64,000 nt of DNA from Chitinophaga pinensis (GCA_902167325.1 LR632930.1:4216001-4280000), one strand, 5' to 3'; shown: positions 25,943-35,604, numbered from the stretch's first letter. Notes: a model not told the origin generated them from the letters alone. Translations and numbers: made by a program.

Positions 25943-26962
25943 ATGTTAGAAGGAAAACAACTCATATTAGCCACCAAACCTTACGCTCAGGAGAAACGTG
26001 CACTTAGCTGGTGGCATACCATATCCACTTTGGTCCTGCTCATTGCTTCACTCACCGCTACCATGGTGATGCCTTATCTTGCTTTACGGATTGCTTTTAG
26101 TTTACTGTCGGGCCTGCTGATCATGCGGATGTTCATCATCTACCACGATTACCTGCACCATTCCATTCTTAAAAACAGCAAAATTGCCGAAGCCATTATG
26201 ACGGTGTTCGGTCTTTATATACTTGCGCCCAAAAGTATCTGGAAGCGTTCTCACGATTATCACCACCAACATAACTCCAAGCTGTACAGCGCCAGCATCG
26301 GATCTTACCCGGTTGCAACCGTAAAAGGCTTTGCCGCCATGAGCCGCGGAGAGCGGAGGATGTACCTGTTTACCCGCCACCCGCTCACGATCCTGTTCGG
26401 TTACCTGTTTATGTTCATCATTGGCATGTGCGCGAACTCGTTTATTGCCAGTCCAAGGCGCCACTACGATGCACTCATCGCCCTGTTCCTCCATGCAGCG
26501 GCTTCCGCTATCGTGATCATTTTTGCCGGGGTAACCGCCTGGGCACTGCTGGTACTGGCACCCATCTTTATCGCTACCTGCATCGGCACATATCTGTTCT
26601 ATGCACAACATAACTTCCCCGGTGTGGTCTTTAACACCAAGGAAGAATGGTGCTATGACAAAGCAGCCCTCTTATCTTCCAGCCACATGGTGATGGGACC
26701 TGTCATGCGCTGGTTCGCCGGCAACATCGGCATGCACCACATCCACCACCTGAACGCACGCATACCATTTTACCGACTCCCTGAAGCCATGGCCAACATC
26801 CCTGAGCTGCAGCATGCCGGCACCACATCGCTTCACCCTAGAGACATCCGCGCCTGCCTCAAACTGAAAGTTTGGGACCCGGAACAGCAAATGATGGTGG
26901 GTGTGAAAGGTATCCCCAGAGCCGCATCCTTCCAGCCTAAAGTGCAAACCGCCGCCGGCTGA
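25943..26962 (+). CDS. Membrane fatty acid desaturase
   Basis: A 339-residue integral-membrane di-iron desaturase with the three His boxes in order: HDYLHH (~residue 70), HDYHHQH (~105) and HHIHH (~267). Hydrophobic pairs between them (TISTLVLLIASLTATMV, LTILFGYLFMFIIGM) form the hairpins. It introduces double bonds into acyl chains using oxygen and an electron donor. It follows the acyltransferase with 9 bases between, so both are likely one operon acting on membrane lipids. Confidence 0.92.
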   Translation: MLEGKQLILATKPYAQEKRALSWWHTISTLVLLIASLTATMVMPYLALRIAFSLLSGLLIMRMFIIYHDYLHHSILKNSKIAEAIMTVFGLYILAPKSIWKRSHDYHHQHNSKLYSASIGSYPVATVKGFAAMSRGERRMYLFTRHPLTILFGYLFMFIIGMCANSFIASPRRHYDALIALFLHAAASAIVIIFAGVTAWALLVLAPIFIATCIGTYLFYAQHNFPGVVFNTKEEWCYDKAALLSSSHMVMGPVMRWFAGNIGMHHIHHLNARIPFYRLPEAMANIPELQHAGTTSLHPRDIRACLKLKVWDPEQQMMVGVKGIPRAASFQPKVQTAAG

Positions 26963-27043
26963 AAAGATAAAAAGGGCCGGCCCTGAAGTACGATATCGGC
27001 TTCCGGACCGGCCTGATACTTCTGCTGCAGCAATATTCTGCTG

Positions 27044-28144
27044 CTATACTACGTTCTGCGCAATCAGTTTTACATTGATGGTATATTCCACATCATCGAA
27101 GCCCGATGAGTAATCTTTCGTGCTGTGGAAGGTGATACTCTCGTTCAGCTTCAATTGGGATAAAATGATACTGAAATAGCCCACCACATCATCATCGTTC
27201 CCCGCATCTTCATCATACACCGTTACCGCCACACTGGAATTAAACCATACAGAACGGCCACAGGCCCAAACCTGCCCTTCTTTCATGGAGAAATTACTGT
27301 AAGTGGGGTAAGGATACACGGTATTGGTACCGCCATCGGCCTGGAACGTGAAATAAACCTCATTTTCATCTCCACTGCCATCGTTGGAGGGGTGTACGCA
27401 TTTCAGGGTTTCAATGATGAGGAAGTTGCTCTTCCGGGACTGCACTACGGGCTTGAGGTAGGGGTCTACCCCCTGATCACCGAGGATATAGGTGTAATAC
27501 TCCACGAAGGAAATCCCGTCTTCTATACCAGTCCCTATCGTGATGGCTATACCCCGCCGGCCGGAGGTGTTGAAGTAGAACCCGGCACTGAACTCCACTT
27601 CCAGTCCGAAATCAATTTCAACACCCTGCAGGCTACCGCCAAGGTCCGCCGGCGCCTCATTCCACAACCCAAATTGAACGCCTGCCATAGCGCCGGCCTG
27701 TACTCCAATGTCTACCGCTACGGTCAGGAACTCCGCCGCCTGCGCACCATTGGAATTACCGATACCCGTGGCAATGCCAATGGTACCCGAGAAGCCGATG
27801 ATAAACTCTGCTTCCACGGTAATGCCTATAGTGAAACTACTGTCTGGCAGGTCTAACGACTTAATCCATTTAATCAGTTTAACGAATATGGGCTTATCGG
27901 GCAGGGAAGCCACATATGCCCGCAGGGTGGGGAGGTCCATGTCCTGCATGGCCGCCAGATCTTTCTTACCCTCCGGCGATTCGCTGTATGCTTTCCAGGC
28001 TTTTTCTGATTCAATAAACACCTGCTGCTGGTTGCTGGTCAGTACCGGTTTGGCAGGCACAGCTGCGGGAGGTGTTGCGGATGGGGGCATGGACTTGAAA
28101 TCCGCCACATAATTGGCGAGTTGTATTTTCAGGAGTTCTTTCAT
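27044..28144 (-). CDS. Unknown protein with Gly-rich beta core and C2-like C-terminal domain
   Basis: A 366-residue protein I do not recognise. A charged helical N-terminus with a Pro/Ala stretch (PPSATPPAAVPAKP) leads into a Gly-rich alternating region (~115-240: IGITVEAEFIIGFSGTIGI, AGAMAGVQFGLW, FGLEVEFSAGFYF), which resembles amphipathic beta strands such as a barrel or pore. The last ~120 residues (LIIETLKCVHPSNDGSGDENEVYF ... TVYDEDAGNDDDVVGYFS) look like a C2-type beta sandwich with an acidic loop and are similar to the entire product of the gene just upstream (28150-28515). No signal peptide. The second gene of a two-gene operon with a 5-base gap. Confidence 0.55.
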   Translation of the reverse strand: MKELLKIQLANYVADFKSMPPSATPPAAVPAKPVLTSNQQQVFIESEKAWKAYSESPEGKKDLAAMQDMDLPTLRAYVASLPDKPIFVKLIKWIKSLDLPDSSFTIGITVEAEFIIGFSGTIGIATGIGNSNGAQAAEFLTVAVDIGVQAGAMAGVQFGLWNEAPADLGGSLQGVEIDFGLEVEFSAGFYFNTSGRRGIAITIGTGIEDGISFVEYYTYILGDQGVDPYLKPVVQSRKSNFLIIETLKCVHPSNDGSGDENEVYFTFQADGGTNTVYPYPTYSNFSMKEGQVWACGRSVWFNSSVAVTVYDEDAGNDDDVVGYFSIILSQLKLNESITFHSTKDYSSGFDDVEYTINVKLIAQNVV

Positions 28145-28149
28145 AGTGG

Positions 28150-28515
28150 TTAGTCTTTGTAGGTGTAAGTAATAGTATAATCGGCTCCGTTATGGTTCGT
28201 AAGGCGAATGGAACCGCCGCCGGTACCCGGCCGGAAATCGTGGCTCTGCAGGTAGGTGGCAAAGTTAGGATCATAATTAAGATCATGATCCCAGAGGGTT
28301 ACCAGCACCTCATACTCATAGTTGAGTACCAGGTTGCTCAGCGTCCATACATCTCCGGCTGTCATCTTTTCACTGGCATTTACGCCGGCAGGTATGCGGA
28401 TAGGGTAACCGCCATCCGACTGACAAACAAGATACACCTCATCATAATCCTTTACCCCTGACTCTGAGGTATCCGTACAAATGATGGAATTGATCTGAAT
28501 AGAATGTTTACTCAT
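28150..28515 (-). CDS. Small C2-like protein related to its neighbour's C-terminus
   Basis: A 121-residue protein made of one beta-sandwich domain. It shares with the C-terminus of the next gene an I-x-C start (IQINSIICTDTSESGVKDYDEVYLVCQSDGG versus a similar LIIETLKCVHPSNDG...DENEVYFTFQADGG, shown in parts), a gap-like YPIRIP/YPYPT, MTAGDVW versus MKEGQVW, and a VTLWDHDLNYD versus VTVYDEDAGND loop. The acidic loop suggests Ca2+ binding, by analogy with C2 domains. No signal peptide. First gene of the pair; the two products could form a complex. The function is unknown. Confidence 0.55.
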   Translation of the reverse strand: MSKHSIQINSIICTDTSESGVKDYDEVYLVCQSDGGYPIRIPAGVNASEKMTAGDVWTLSNLVLNYEYEVLVTLWDHDLNYDPNFATYLQSHDFRPGTGGGSIRLTNHNGADYTITYTYKD

Positions 28516-29034
28516 GGTTAAAATTTATGTGTTAACAATAGATATGGCAAAACAGCATACAGCCCGCTCCGGCAGCAGGCCGCCGGAAATAGCTAATGGC
28601 TTCCCCCCGTCGGGGGATACAGTACATGGTTTCCCTGCCGGTAAACAGGAAATGAATTGCTGACGGATGTTCTTACTGATAAAATACAGGGCCGGGTAAA
28701 CAGGCCACTCTTATTTGCCGGGGCTGCTGTTGAAGGAATGAAAAACAGGGCTTCATTTATCTCACAACAAAGCGATGGGCGCTTTTATGGGCAGCTATGC
28801 CAGATTTAACTCTCTGGAACGAATATACTAAAGTACTTTTAAGCAGGAACAAAAATTATATGCAAACCTATGTGTGTTAAGTCATTGCACCCCACGCAAT
28901 CCTGTTTGCATTATCAGGATATATTAGTATTTTTACGCTGCTATTTTTTATTGAGACTTAGAATGCTTCTGTCAGTGAACACGTCGGGCGCCGCAGCATA
29001 CATTCTTACATTTGACTAAGCCGAATTACGACCT
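28516..29034. other. Divergent intergenic region of 519 bases
   Basis: Holds a -7-like box at 29007 for the plus-strand gene and, on the minus strand, TTTG-N20-TAAATTTT ending 4 bases before the ATG at 28515. Otherwise no features were recognised. Confidence 0.45.
29007..29014 (+). promoter_or_regulatory. Promoter -7 box TACATTTG
   Basis: A perfect TAnnTTTG match 20 bases before the metalloprotease start; no clear -33 element. Confidence 0.4.
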
Positions 29035-32000
29035 ATGCTATCATGCCCTTACAGATTTAAGCTACTGTGGAGTTTACTTATATGTTTCAGTTTTGCCTTG
29101 CAGCTACATGCGCAGGTACCTGAAAAGGCCGGTGAAACCGGCTCCGCATATTCCTGCGGAGCAGATGTGATGCTTAACAGCATGCGTAAAAACAACGCCT
29201 ACCGCAGCTTTGAAGCGGAAATGAACCTGCGCATCCGGCAGCAGGGCATGAAGAAAACGCCGAAAGGTCCGCTGGCACCGGTGTATACTTTACCGGTTGT
29301 ATTCCATATCATACTAAAAGATCCCACTAAATATTCCGATGCCGATGTACAAAGCGCCCTGCAGGAGCTGAACGACATCTACGGCCAAACCGGTGCCTTC
29401 ATTGGCAGCAGAACCGACACCAAAATACAGTTCTGTCTTGCCCGAACAGACCCCAACGGGGGCAGCACCACCGGCATCCTCCGCTCCAAAAGCTACCTCG
29501 GTGAATTTGATGCCGACATGGAAGGTGGAGACATCACCAATATGGGCAAATGGGACGGCTCCCGCTATATCAACATCTGGGTGGTGGATGACATCAAGTC
29601 TGAGTTCATGCAGCAATTCGAATGCGGCACCTGGCGCAGACTAAAGATGGGCGGCTATGCCAGCGCAGGGGGCGACATTGTGGTGGCGGGGCTCGGCGTG
29701 GGCGTACTCGCCCATGAAATGGGCCACTACCTCAGCCTGATCCACACATTCGCAGCCATGGACTGCAAAAACAACGACTGTACTACCGATGGCGACATGG
29801 TATGCGATACCCCGCCCGATAAATCCATCAATGGCGGCTTCGCCTGCTCCGATCCCGAAAACAGCTGCGACACCGATACCCTTTCAGGCTTCACAACCGA
29901 TGTACCCGACCTTCCGGATAATATCATGGACTACGGCGGCGGCACCGGCTGTATATCCTCCTTCACGGAAGGACAGGCAGAGCGCATGCGTAATTTCATT
30001 GCCAGCTCCTTACCCGGCATGATCGGCAGCACGGTTTGCAACGATCCATGCCCTGCAGGTACCGTTACCGCAGCGTTCACCCGCAGCATCGATTACCCCG
30101 TTACCGGCAACACCATCCTCTTCACCAATACCACCACCGGCGCCACCAATTATGAATGGTGGGTAAACGGCACACTGGAAGCAACAACCACCGATTTCAG
30201 CTACACGGTAACGGAGAAAAAGAACTATTACGTGGAGCTGCGCGCCTTTACCGCTACTCCCGGCTGCTTTGCCTCGTTCCACAACACCGTACAGGTGAGC
30301 TGTGGCGTAGTGGCACGTTTCTATCCCGATAAGCGCAAGATCGCTTCCAAAGAAGATGTGGAGATGGACAGCATCCTGTTCACCAACCAGTCCGAAAACG
30401 CCACCGCCTACCGCTGGCTCCTGAGTAATAACAAAGGGATGGCCGAACATTCAGCCGCCACCTCCAAAGACCTGAAGTACCTCTTCAAGGAACCCGGCGT
30501 TTACACCATCCGCCTCGAAGCCACCAACGGCACCTGTACCGATACCACTAATTCCTTCACCTTTACGGTAGACGATCCCACGGCAGACGGTACCATTTAT
30601 GTAAGAAGTGTGGACTGCTATAAAGACGACCAGGTGCGCATTACACTCTATTTCCATAACAGCGGCTACCAGGCGTTCCCCATCAACACACCCGTTGCCT
30701 TTTATGATAAAGACCCACGCCTCCCGGGCGCTAAGCTCCTCGGCACTTACAAGATCCCTTACGTACTGAAAGGCAAGTGCACCTCTTACCTCGAAACCAC
30801 CATCATCAACCCCGGCCGTCATGATTTCGATACGGTGGTGGCAGTGATGAACGATAAAGGAAGTCCGCTGCCGCTGGTGCTGCCCAATACCGGGTTTGAA
30901 GAGAAAGCCTATGGCAATAACTTCCGGATGGTGAAGCAATTCCGTTTCAAAACGAAACTGACGCCTGACGTATATACCCTGCTCCCCGGCGAAAAAGTGA
31001 CCCTGGCACCGGAGAAGGACAGGGGCGGGGATATTAAGAAAGTAACCTGGAGCAACGGCGACTACCTGAATTGCACCGATTGTCTTTCCACGGAATTTAC
31101 GGCACCCTACCGTAAAGGGACCGTTACCACTAAGCAAATGATGGCAGAGAGCAATTACGGTTGCCACGATTCCGCCACCGTTACCATTAACCTCCCGCCG
31201 GTAGATGATTACTCCCTCGCGGTAAAAGCTGCAGAATGCGCAGCGGGCGACAGTGTGGAGCTGCGTTACACCATTTGCAACGCCTATGCCCCCGGCAACA
31301 TCCCAACCGGACTGGACGTGGCATTTTATGACGGCAGTCTTACCGCCAAACCCCTCGCCAACACTTACATAACTACTACCAACAGTGCAGGCGCCTGCAA
31401 TGAATACCGCATCCGCCTTGCACGCCCGCTAACCGGGCGCTTCTTCGGCATCGTCAACAGCATTAGTCCGCAACCGGAAGCTTATACAGGCAACAACGCG
31501 CTGGATACCCTTTATCATCCTTCCACCATGTTTATTTCACCGGCAGATACTACGGTGATGCGCAAACGGACCTATCCGCTGACGTTTACCACTGCGCAGT
31601 TCACACCCGCTTCCTGGAAGTGGAGCGTACCGCAGGGGCAATCGGTGCTGAGTTGCACTGCCTGTCCGGCCCCGTCGCTGAAAGTGATGGATACTTCACA
31701 GGTGAAGCTGGTACTCACAAACCCATACGGCTGTGCGCTTACATCCACGGCGTGGTCCAAACCCATGCCGCCGGATTTCATTGTCCGTCTGTCTAAAGTG
31801 CAGTGCTACGACAATACCCGCAACCTCTTAACCTTTGAAGTGAATATGCAGAACGGGTACGACTCTGTATGGGGCGGTGTTCCGGTAACATTCTATGATG
31901 CAGACCCCGCCACGGCCGGTGCCAACCTCCTGACAACAGTGCGTACCTCGCCCACAAAAGCAGGCGAGTGGGTGAAGTACACTACGCTGGTAACCACCCC

Positions 32001-32661
32001 CGCCACCACGCGCATCTTTGTAAGGGTAAATGATGAAGGACCGGGTGCTCCCGTTACACCGGCCTTCCTCGATACCGATAATACCAACAATACCGCCGAT
32101 GCGGAACGCTTACCCTTTACAGTGACCCTCGCGCCACCGGTGAGCAGCACCGTACGCCCTGCCACCTCCATAAAGCTGCAGCCATTAGTAACAGGCGGCG
32201 TGGTAAAGCAATGGGAGTGGAGCCCGGGATATGGCCTTTCCTGCACCAACTGCGAGCAGCCGGTACTGAACCGCAGCGGCTCTTCCATGCAGTACCTGCT
32301 GAAAGTGACCAATGAGTTCTATTGTACCGATACCGCCGCCTTCGACAGCCGCACCTTTATCAACAAACGCGTAGAAATGCCCACTGCCTTTTCGCCGAAT
32401 GGCGACGGGGTAAATGATGTGTTCTATGTGATCGGCAGTCCGGATATTGCCCTCGTGAAAGATTTCATTATCTACGACCGCTGGGGCACCCAGCTCTTCG
32501 AGGTACATGATGTTCCCGCCAACGACCGCCGCTATGGATGGGACGGTATGGTAAACGGCAACCCTTCCTCCGGCGGACAAACCTATGTGTATTTCATTAA
32601 CCTGAAGATGAAAGACGATACGGTGGAGATGTATAAGAATACGGTGGTGATTGTGCGGTAG
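29035..32661 (+). CDS. Secreted M43 (pappalysin-like) metalloprotease with PKD-like repeats and CHU_C T9SS domain
   Basis: A 1208-residue extracellular protein. After the signal peptide (ending LQLHAQ) comes a zinc protease domain with HEMGHYLSLIH (His227, His231, His237) and a Met-turn NIMDYGG, as in M43 pappalysins; the Gly usually found before the third His is Ser here. PKD/Ig-like modules follow (TAAFTRSIDYPVTGNTILFTN and others), with repeated YxxD adhesin-like blocks around FYDKDPRLPGAKLLGTY and FYDADPATAGANLLTTV. It ends in a gliding-motility-associated type B sorting domain (PTAFSPNGDGVNDVF, YDRWGTQLFEV). It should be secreted by the type IX system and anchored or released at the surface. 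Confidence 0.9.
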   Translation: MLSCPYRFKLLWSLLICFSFALQLHAQVPEKAGETGSAYSCGADVMLNSMRKNNAYRSFEAEMNLRIRQQGMKKTPKGPLAPVYTLPVVFHIILKDPTKYSDADVQSALQELNDIYGQTGAFIGSRTDTKIQFCLARTDPNGGSTTGILRSKSYLGEFDADMEGGDITNMGKWDGSRYINIWVVDDIKSEFMQQFECGTWRRLKMGGYASAGGDIVVAGLGVGVLAHEMGHYLSLIHTFAAMDCKNNDCTTDGDMVCDTPPDKSINGGFACSDPENSCDTDTLSGFTTDVPDLPDNIMDYGGGTGCISSFTEGQAERMRNFIASSLPGMIGSTVCNDPCPAGTVTAAFTRSIDYPVTGNTILFTNTTTGATNYEWWVNGTLEATTTDFSYTVTEKKNYYVELRAFTATPGCFASFHNTVQVSCGVVARFYPDKRKIASKEDVEMDSILFTNQSENATAYRWLLSNNKGMAEHSAATSKDLKYLFKEPGVYTIRLEATNGTCTDTTNSFTFTVDDPTADGTIYVRSVDCYKDDQVRITLYFHNSGYQAFPINTPVAFYDKDPRLPGAKLLGTYKIPYVLKGKCTSYLETTIINPGRHDFDTVVAVMNDKGSPLPLVLPNTGFEEKAYGNNFRMVKQFRFKTKLTPDVYTLLPGEKVTLAPEKDRGGDIKKVTWSNGDYLNCTDCLSTEFTAPYRKGTVTTKQMMAESNYGCHDSATVTINLPPVDDYSLAVKAAECAAGDSVELRYTICNAYAPGNIPTGLDVAFYDGSLTAKPLANTYITTTNSAGACNEYRIRLARPLTGRFFGIVNSISPQPEAYTGNNALDTLYHPSTMFISPADTTVMRKRTYPLTFTTAQFTPASWKWSVPQGQSVLSCTACPAPSLKVMDTSQVKLVLTNPYGCALTSTAWSKPMPPDFIVRLSKVQCYDNTRNLLTFEVNMQNGYDSVWGGVPVTFYDADPATAGANLLTTVRTSPTKAGEWVKYTTLVTTPATTRIFVRVNDEGPGAPVTPAFLDTDNTNNTADAERLPFTVTLAPPVSSTVRPATSIKLQPLVTGGVVKQWEWSPGYGLSCTNCEQPVLNRSGSSMQYLLKVTNEFYCTDTAAFDSRTFINKRVEMPTAFSPNGDGVNDVFYVIGSPDIALVKDFIIYDRWGTQLFEVHDVPANDRRYGWDGMVNGNPSSGGQTYVYFINLKMKDDTVEMYKNTVVIVR

Positions 32662-32980
32662 GGAAATATTACTTCCGGAAGAAAAGGCTATTTTCACATT
32701 CATACAGACCGGATCACATCACTTCAAAGAAAAGCCGGGTCAACCCTGGGTGAATATTGCCTGCATTTACACAAAGAATGGCAATTTCGGAACGCCGGAA
32801 TCACTGGAAAATGAACTTTGTACCTTGCTGGATATCCAGGCTTCTAAAACTATTCCTGACAGCTTACAATACTTCAGAGCATTGCTTACACCAATCGCCC
32901 GCGACCTGAACTGGGAATTTATACTGGAATGTGATGATGCGGAAAACGAAGATGTTGTCTTCGCCGCGGCGGCTCCTTAA
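32651..32980 (+). pseudogene. Open frame without start codon, probable gene remnant
   Basis: Open from just after a TGA at 32648 to a TAA at 32978-32980, but with no ATG anywhere in 109 codons and only a TTG inside the end of the preceding gene. The protein is plausible (e.g. PWVNIACIYTKNGNFG, ARDLNWEFILECDDAENED) but not recognised. It ends where an immunity-like frame begins in another phase. It may be the 5' part of a gene broken by a frameshift. Confidence 0.35.
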
Positions 32981-33024
32981 CAGACGAAAACCATCACTTA
33001 CTGGCAGAATGGGCCGCCCAATGC

Positions 33025-33435
33025 GTGGAACACGTATTGCCCCTGTTTACACAAGCCAATCCAGCCATTATACGGCCCGCTGAAGCCATCAAATTCACCC
33101 AGGCATGGATAAGGGGAGAGATCACTCTGAAAGAAGCCCATAAGGCCGCATTTGTTACCAATGCCGCTGCCAAAGGAATGCCCGAAGCAACTAAACTGGT
33201 GGCGCTGGCAGCCGGACAGGCAGTAGCCGTAGCCCACGTGGCGGCCCATGAACTGGGGGCCGCAGCATATGCTATCAGAGCCGTAATGGCATCGGTGGAA
33301 GAGAAAGAAAAAGATGCGGCAGGAAGAAAAGAATGCCAATGGCAACGCAATCACTTACCAGCTGCCATACGCGATCTCGTACTGGACGATCAGCAATTAA
33401 GAAACCCCATCTGCTGGGATGTATTCAAAGTGTAA
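33025..33435 (+). CDS. Imm-5-like putative immunity protein, start unclear or broken
   Basis: The product reads as an Ala-rich helical protein like the putative immunity proteins with an Imm-5-like domain: VLPLFTQANPAIIRPAEAI, QAWIRGEITLKEAHKAA, AAGQAVAVAHVAAHELGAAAYA (in parts), ending RDLVLDDQQLRNPICWDVF. Such proteins protect against a cognate toxin. GTG 33025 is the first conventional start, but family-like sequence (LLAEWAAQCVEH) continues upstream in frame to about 32977 without any ATG, back to a TGA at 32935. So either a rare start is used or the gene has lost its 5' end. No toxin gene is adjacent. Confidence 0.45.
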   Translation: MEHVLPLFTQANPAIIRPAEAIKFTQAWIRGEITLKEAHKAAFVTNAAAKGMPEATKLVALAAGQAVAVAHVAAHELGAAAYAIRAVMASVEEKEKDAAGRKECQWQRNHLPAAIRDLVLDDQQLRNPICWDVFKV

Positions 33436-33441
33436 CTACCG

Positions 33442-34785
33442 CTATTTAATGCCCGCAACCAGATTTTCCCAGTCCTGATTGGTATAGGTAGTTTTAATGG
33501 CTTCATAGAAATAAGGATCTCCGCTCTCTTTATAAAAGAGGCTGCCAAACAAGCGGACGCCGTATATATCATTGTTCTGCTGCATGAGCACAATCAGTTC
33601 CTTCTGCGTTTGCTGATACTGCTTCTGTGGGCCTTCCTTTTCCAGCTCCAGGAGTTGCGCCTCCAGATCAGCGCGTTCTTTCATATATGCCAGTTTCTTT
33701 TCTGAAGGCGGGGCAGGTTTCTTTTTTTCAGCGGGTGGCGCTACTTCCGGAATAGGAAGTAATTTCTTCTTTCCTGAAGTGGATACCGGCACTTCCTTGA
33801 TCTCCTTCTCCGCCTGCCCTTTTCCAGCGGCAATGGCCTCCCGTGCTGCCATCAGGCGGGCAAAGCTGTCGCCATACTCTTCCTTTTTGGCATTATCCGC
33901 AATACTGTCTATGATACGCAGGATTTCCTCCTTTTCTATCATAGACTGCCCATGCTTCACAAGGATATCCAGCCAGTGGATACTAAAATCATCTATGGTA
34001 TAGAACTCGCTCCACAAGCCCTGCGCTGCCTTGCGGGCCAGCCGGCGCAGGTTATACCCATCCAGTTCCGTTGTGGTGCAGATCTCATCCAGCAGCAGGA
34101 AAGCTTCCTCCACTACCGTTTGATAATGCCCGACCTCATCCTGCTCATCCGTATTGAATGCAGGCAGTTTGGAGATAACGGCAAATATGATATCGAAGGC
34201 GGTAGTAACATCCCCCGACTGGTAAGCCGTTCGGGCCTTTTTCAGGAGATGCTCCGTAGGAGTGGAGGCTTTGGAACCGAGGAGGTTACTACTGTATTTA
34301 TCGTACTTCTCCGTTTTACTGACTAAGAAAGACTGATTAATGGCATCCACATGCTTATACACGCCGTGGCTGTCGATGGCCGTTTCTGCAAACTCCATCA
34401 GCCGCTCAGCCAGCGCATCATCTTCCAGCAATTCTTTCATCAGGAAAAACCGCATGTCTTCGGCAGGTAACTTATCGAGCAATCCCAACAGGTAAGGCTC
34501 CGCTTCATCCAGATCAGGTAATGCTTCCCCATACATGGCAAAAAGGACAGCTGCCACATGCTTGCAATGGTCGTAGTAATTGAAAGTCTTACAGGTGCAG
34601 GAAGTATGAGTGATATAATTGCCTGCGGTACTGATGTTTACCACGTATTCTTCCCGGCCTTCCACCACAGCACTGCATTCGCCATTGATCTCCAGCACGT
34701 CAGATACTTTACCTTTCAGGTAATAATCTTTTCCTTTTTGTAAAACAGCCTGGGGCAATTGCTCCTGAAAATCCAGAATGGTCAT
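33442..34785 (-). CDS. SWIM zinc-finger protein
   Basis: A 447-residue protein with a SWIM-type zinc finger near residues 55-80 (THTSCTCKTFNYYDHCKHVAAVLF: C-x-C then C-x-H). The rest is helical (KKLLPIPEVAPP...EKKKPAPPSEKKLAYMK linker, then a helical C-terminus). SWIM domains bind DNA or proteins, and in bacteria they are often linked to SNF2 helicases, but none is adjacent. An upstream TTG would add two residues; ATG 34785 is preferred. Standing alone, its role is unknown. Confidence 0.8.
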   Translation of the reverse strand: MTILDFQEQLPQAVLQKGKDYYLKGKVSDVLEINGECSAVVEGREEYVVNISTAGNYITHTSCTCKTFNYYDHCKHVAAVLFAMYGEALPDLDEAEPYLLGLLDKLPAEDMRFFLMKELLEDDALAERLMEFAETAIDSHGVYKHVDAINQSFLVSKTEKYDKYSSNLLGSKASTPTEHLLKKARTAYQSGDVTTAFDIIFAVISKLPAFNTDEQDEVGHYQTVVEEAFLLLDEICTTTELDGYNLRRLARKAAQGLWSEFYTIDDFSIHWLDILVKHGQSMIEKEEILRIIDSIADNAKKEEYGDSFARLMAAREAIAAGKGQAEKEIKEVPVSTSGKKKLLPIPEVAPPAEKKKPAPPSEKKLAYMKERADLEAQLLELEKEGPQKQYQQTQKELIVLMQQNNDIYGVRLFGSLFYKESGDPYFYEAIKTTYTNQDWENLVAGIK

Positions 34786-34848
34786 TCTCAAAGGGGTTTA
34801 ATACACTATAATATAGCCATTATTCCTGAATTAGACCAGATAACCCGC

Positions 34849-35604
34849 TCATTGAAAAGCCCGGAGAAGACTTTCCTTATACGCCGGGGAAACCTCTACT
34901 TCCGACCCGTCGTTCAGCTGCACATAACCGCCCGCACCTTTGTGGTACGACTGCACGTAGTGAATATTAATGATGTGCGATTTATGGACACGTACAAACG
35001 GCAGGGGTAACATTTCCGAGAAGTGCTTCAGGAAGCGGCATACCATTTTCTTACTTCCACCGGCGAGGTATACATCGGTAAAGTTGCCATTGCCTTTCAG
35101 CCGCACAATCTCCTGCATCTTCACCACATCAAACCCATCCAGCGTGGGCAGTATCACCTGCTGCATACCGGGGTTGTGCTCCCGGGCGTTCTCGGTGATA
35201 ATACGGTTACGGTCTATCCATTGCTTTTGTTGCAATTGCTGCTGCACCTTGTTTACGGCAAGTATCAGCTCCTCAATACTAACGGGTTTGAGCAGGTAAT
35301 ATGCTGCGCTCTGATTGAGTGCGCGCAGGGAATATTCGGAAAAAGCCGTTACGAAAATAGTCTCGAACCGCAGATCCTGACAGCCTTCCAGCACATCGAA
35401 GGCATTGCCGAATGGCATCTCAACATCGAGGAACACCAATTGCGGCTGTAGTACATGCAGCACTTCAACAGCCTCCCGGCTGTTCTGCGCGGTGCCTATT
35501 ACCGTTACCTGCGGACAAAACTTCCCGAGGTAGTTCTGCAATGCCACTATAGCAGCGGCTTCATCTTCAACGATTACTGCTGTAATCTTTCCGGTTAAAT
35601 TCAT
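34849..35604 (-). CDS. LytTR-family response regulator
   Basis: A 251-residue regulator. The receiver domain has the acidic pair VEDE, phospho-acceptor Asp60 (FLDVEMPFGNAFDVL) and Lys in LLKPVS. The C-terminal LytTR DNA-binding domain (~150-250) shows IVRLKGNGNFTDVYL, RVHKSHIINIHYVQSYHKG and the ending VEVSPAYKESLLRAF. It overlaps the histidine-kinase gene by 38 bases, so the two form a coupled two-component system. Targets are not known; the divergent VWA gene at 37564 is a candidate. Confidence 0.93.
   Translation of the reverse strand: MNLTGKITAVIVEDEAAAIVALQNYLGKFCPQVTVIGTAQNSREAVEVLHVLQPQLVFLDVEMPFGNAFDVLEGCQDLRFETIFVTAFSEYSLRALNQSAAYYLLKPVSIEELILAVNKVQQQLQQKQWIDRNRIITENAREHNPGMQQVILPTLDGFDVVKMQEIVRLKGNGNFTDVYLAGGSKKMVCRFLKHFSEMLPLPFVRVHKSHIINIHYVQSYHKGAGGYVQLNDGSEVEVSPAYKESLLRAFQ

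Noticed and set aside
26963-27043. GGGCCGGCCC near-palindrome after the desaturase as terminator
   Set aside because: Arms do not pair cleanly with the downstream CCGGCC and there is no T run.
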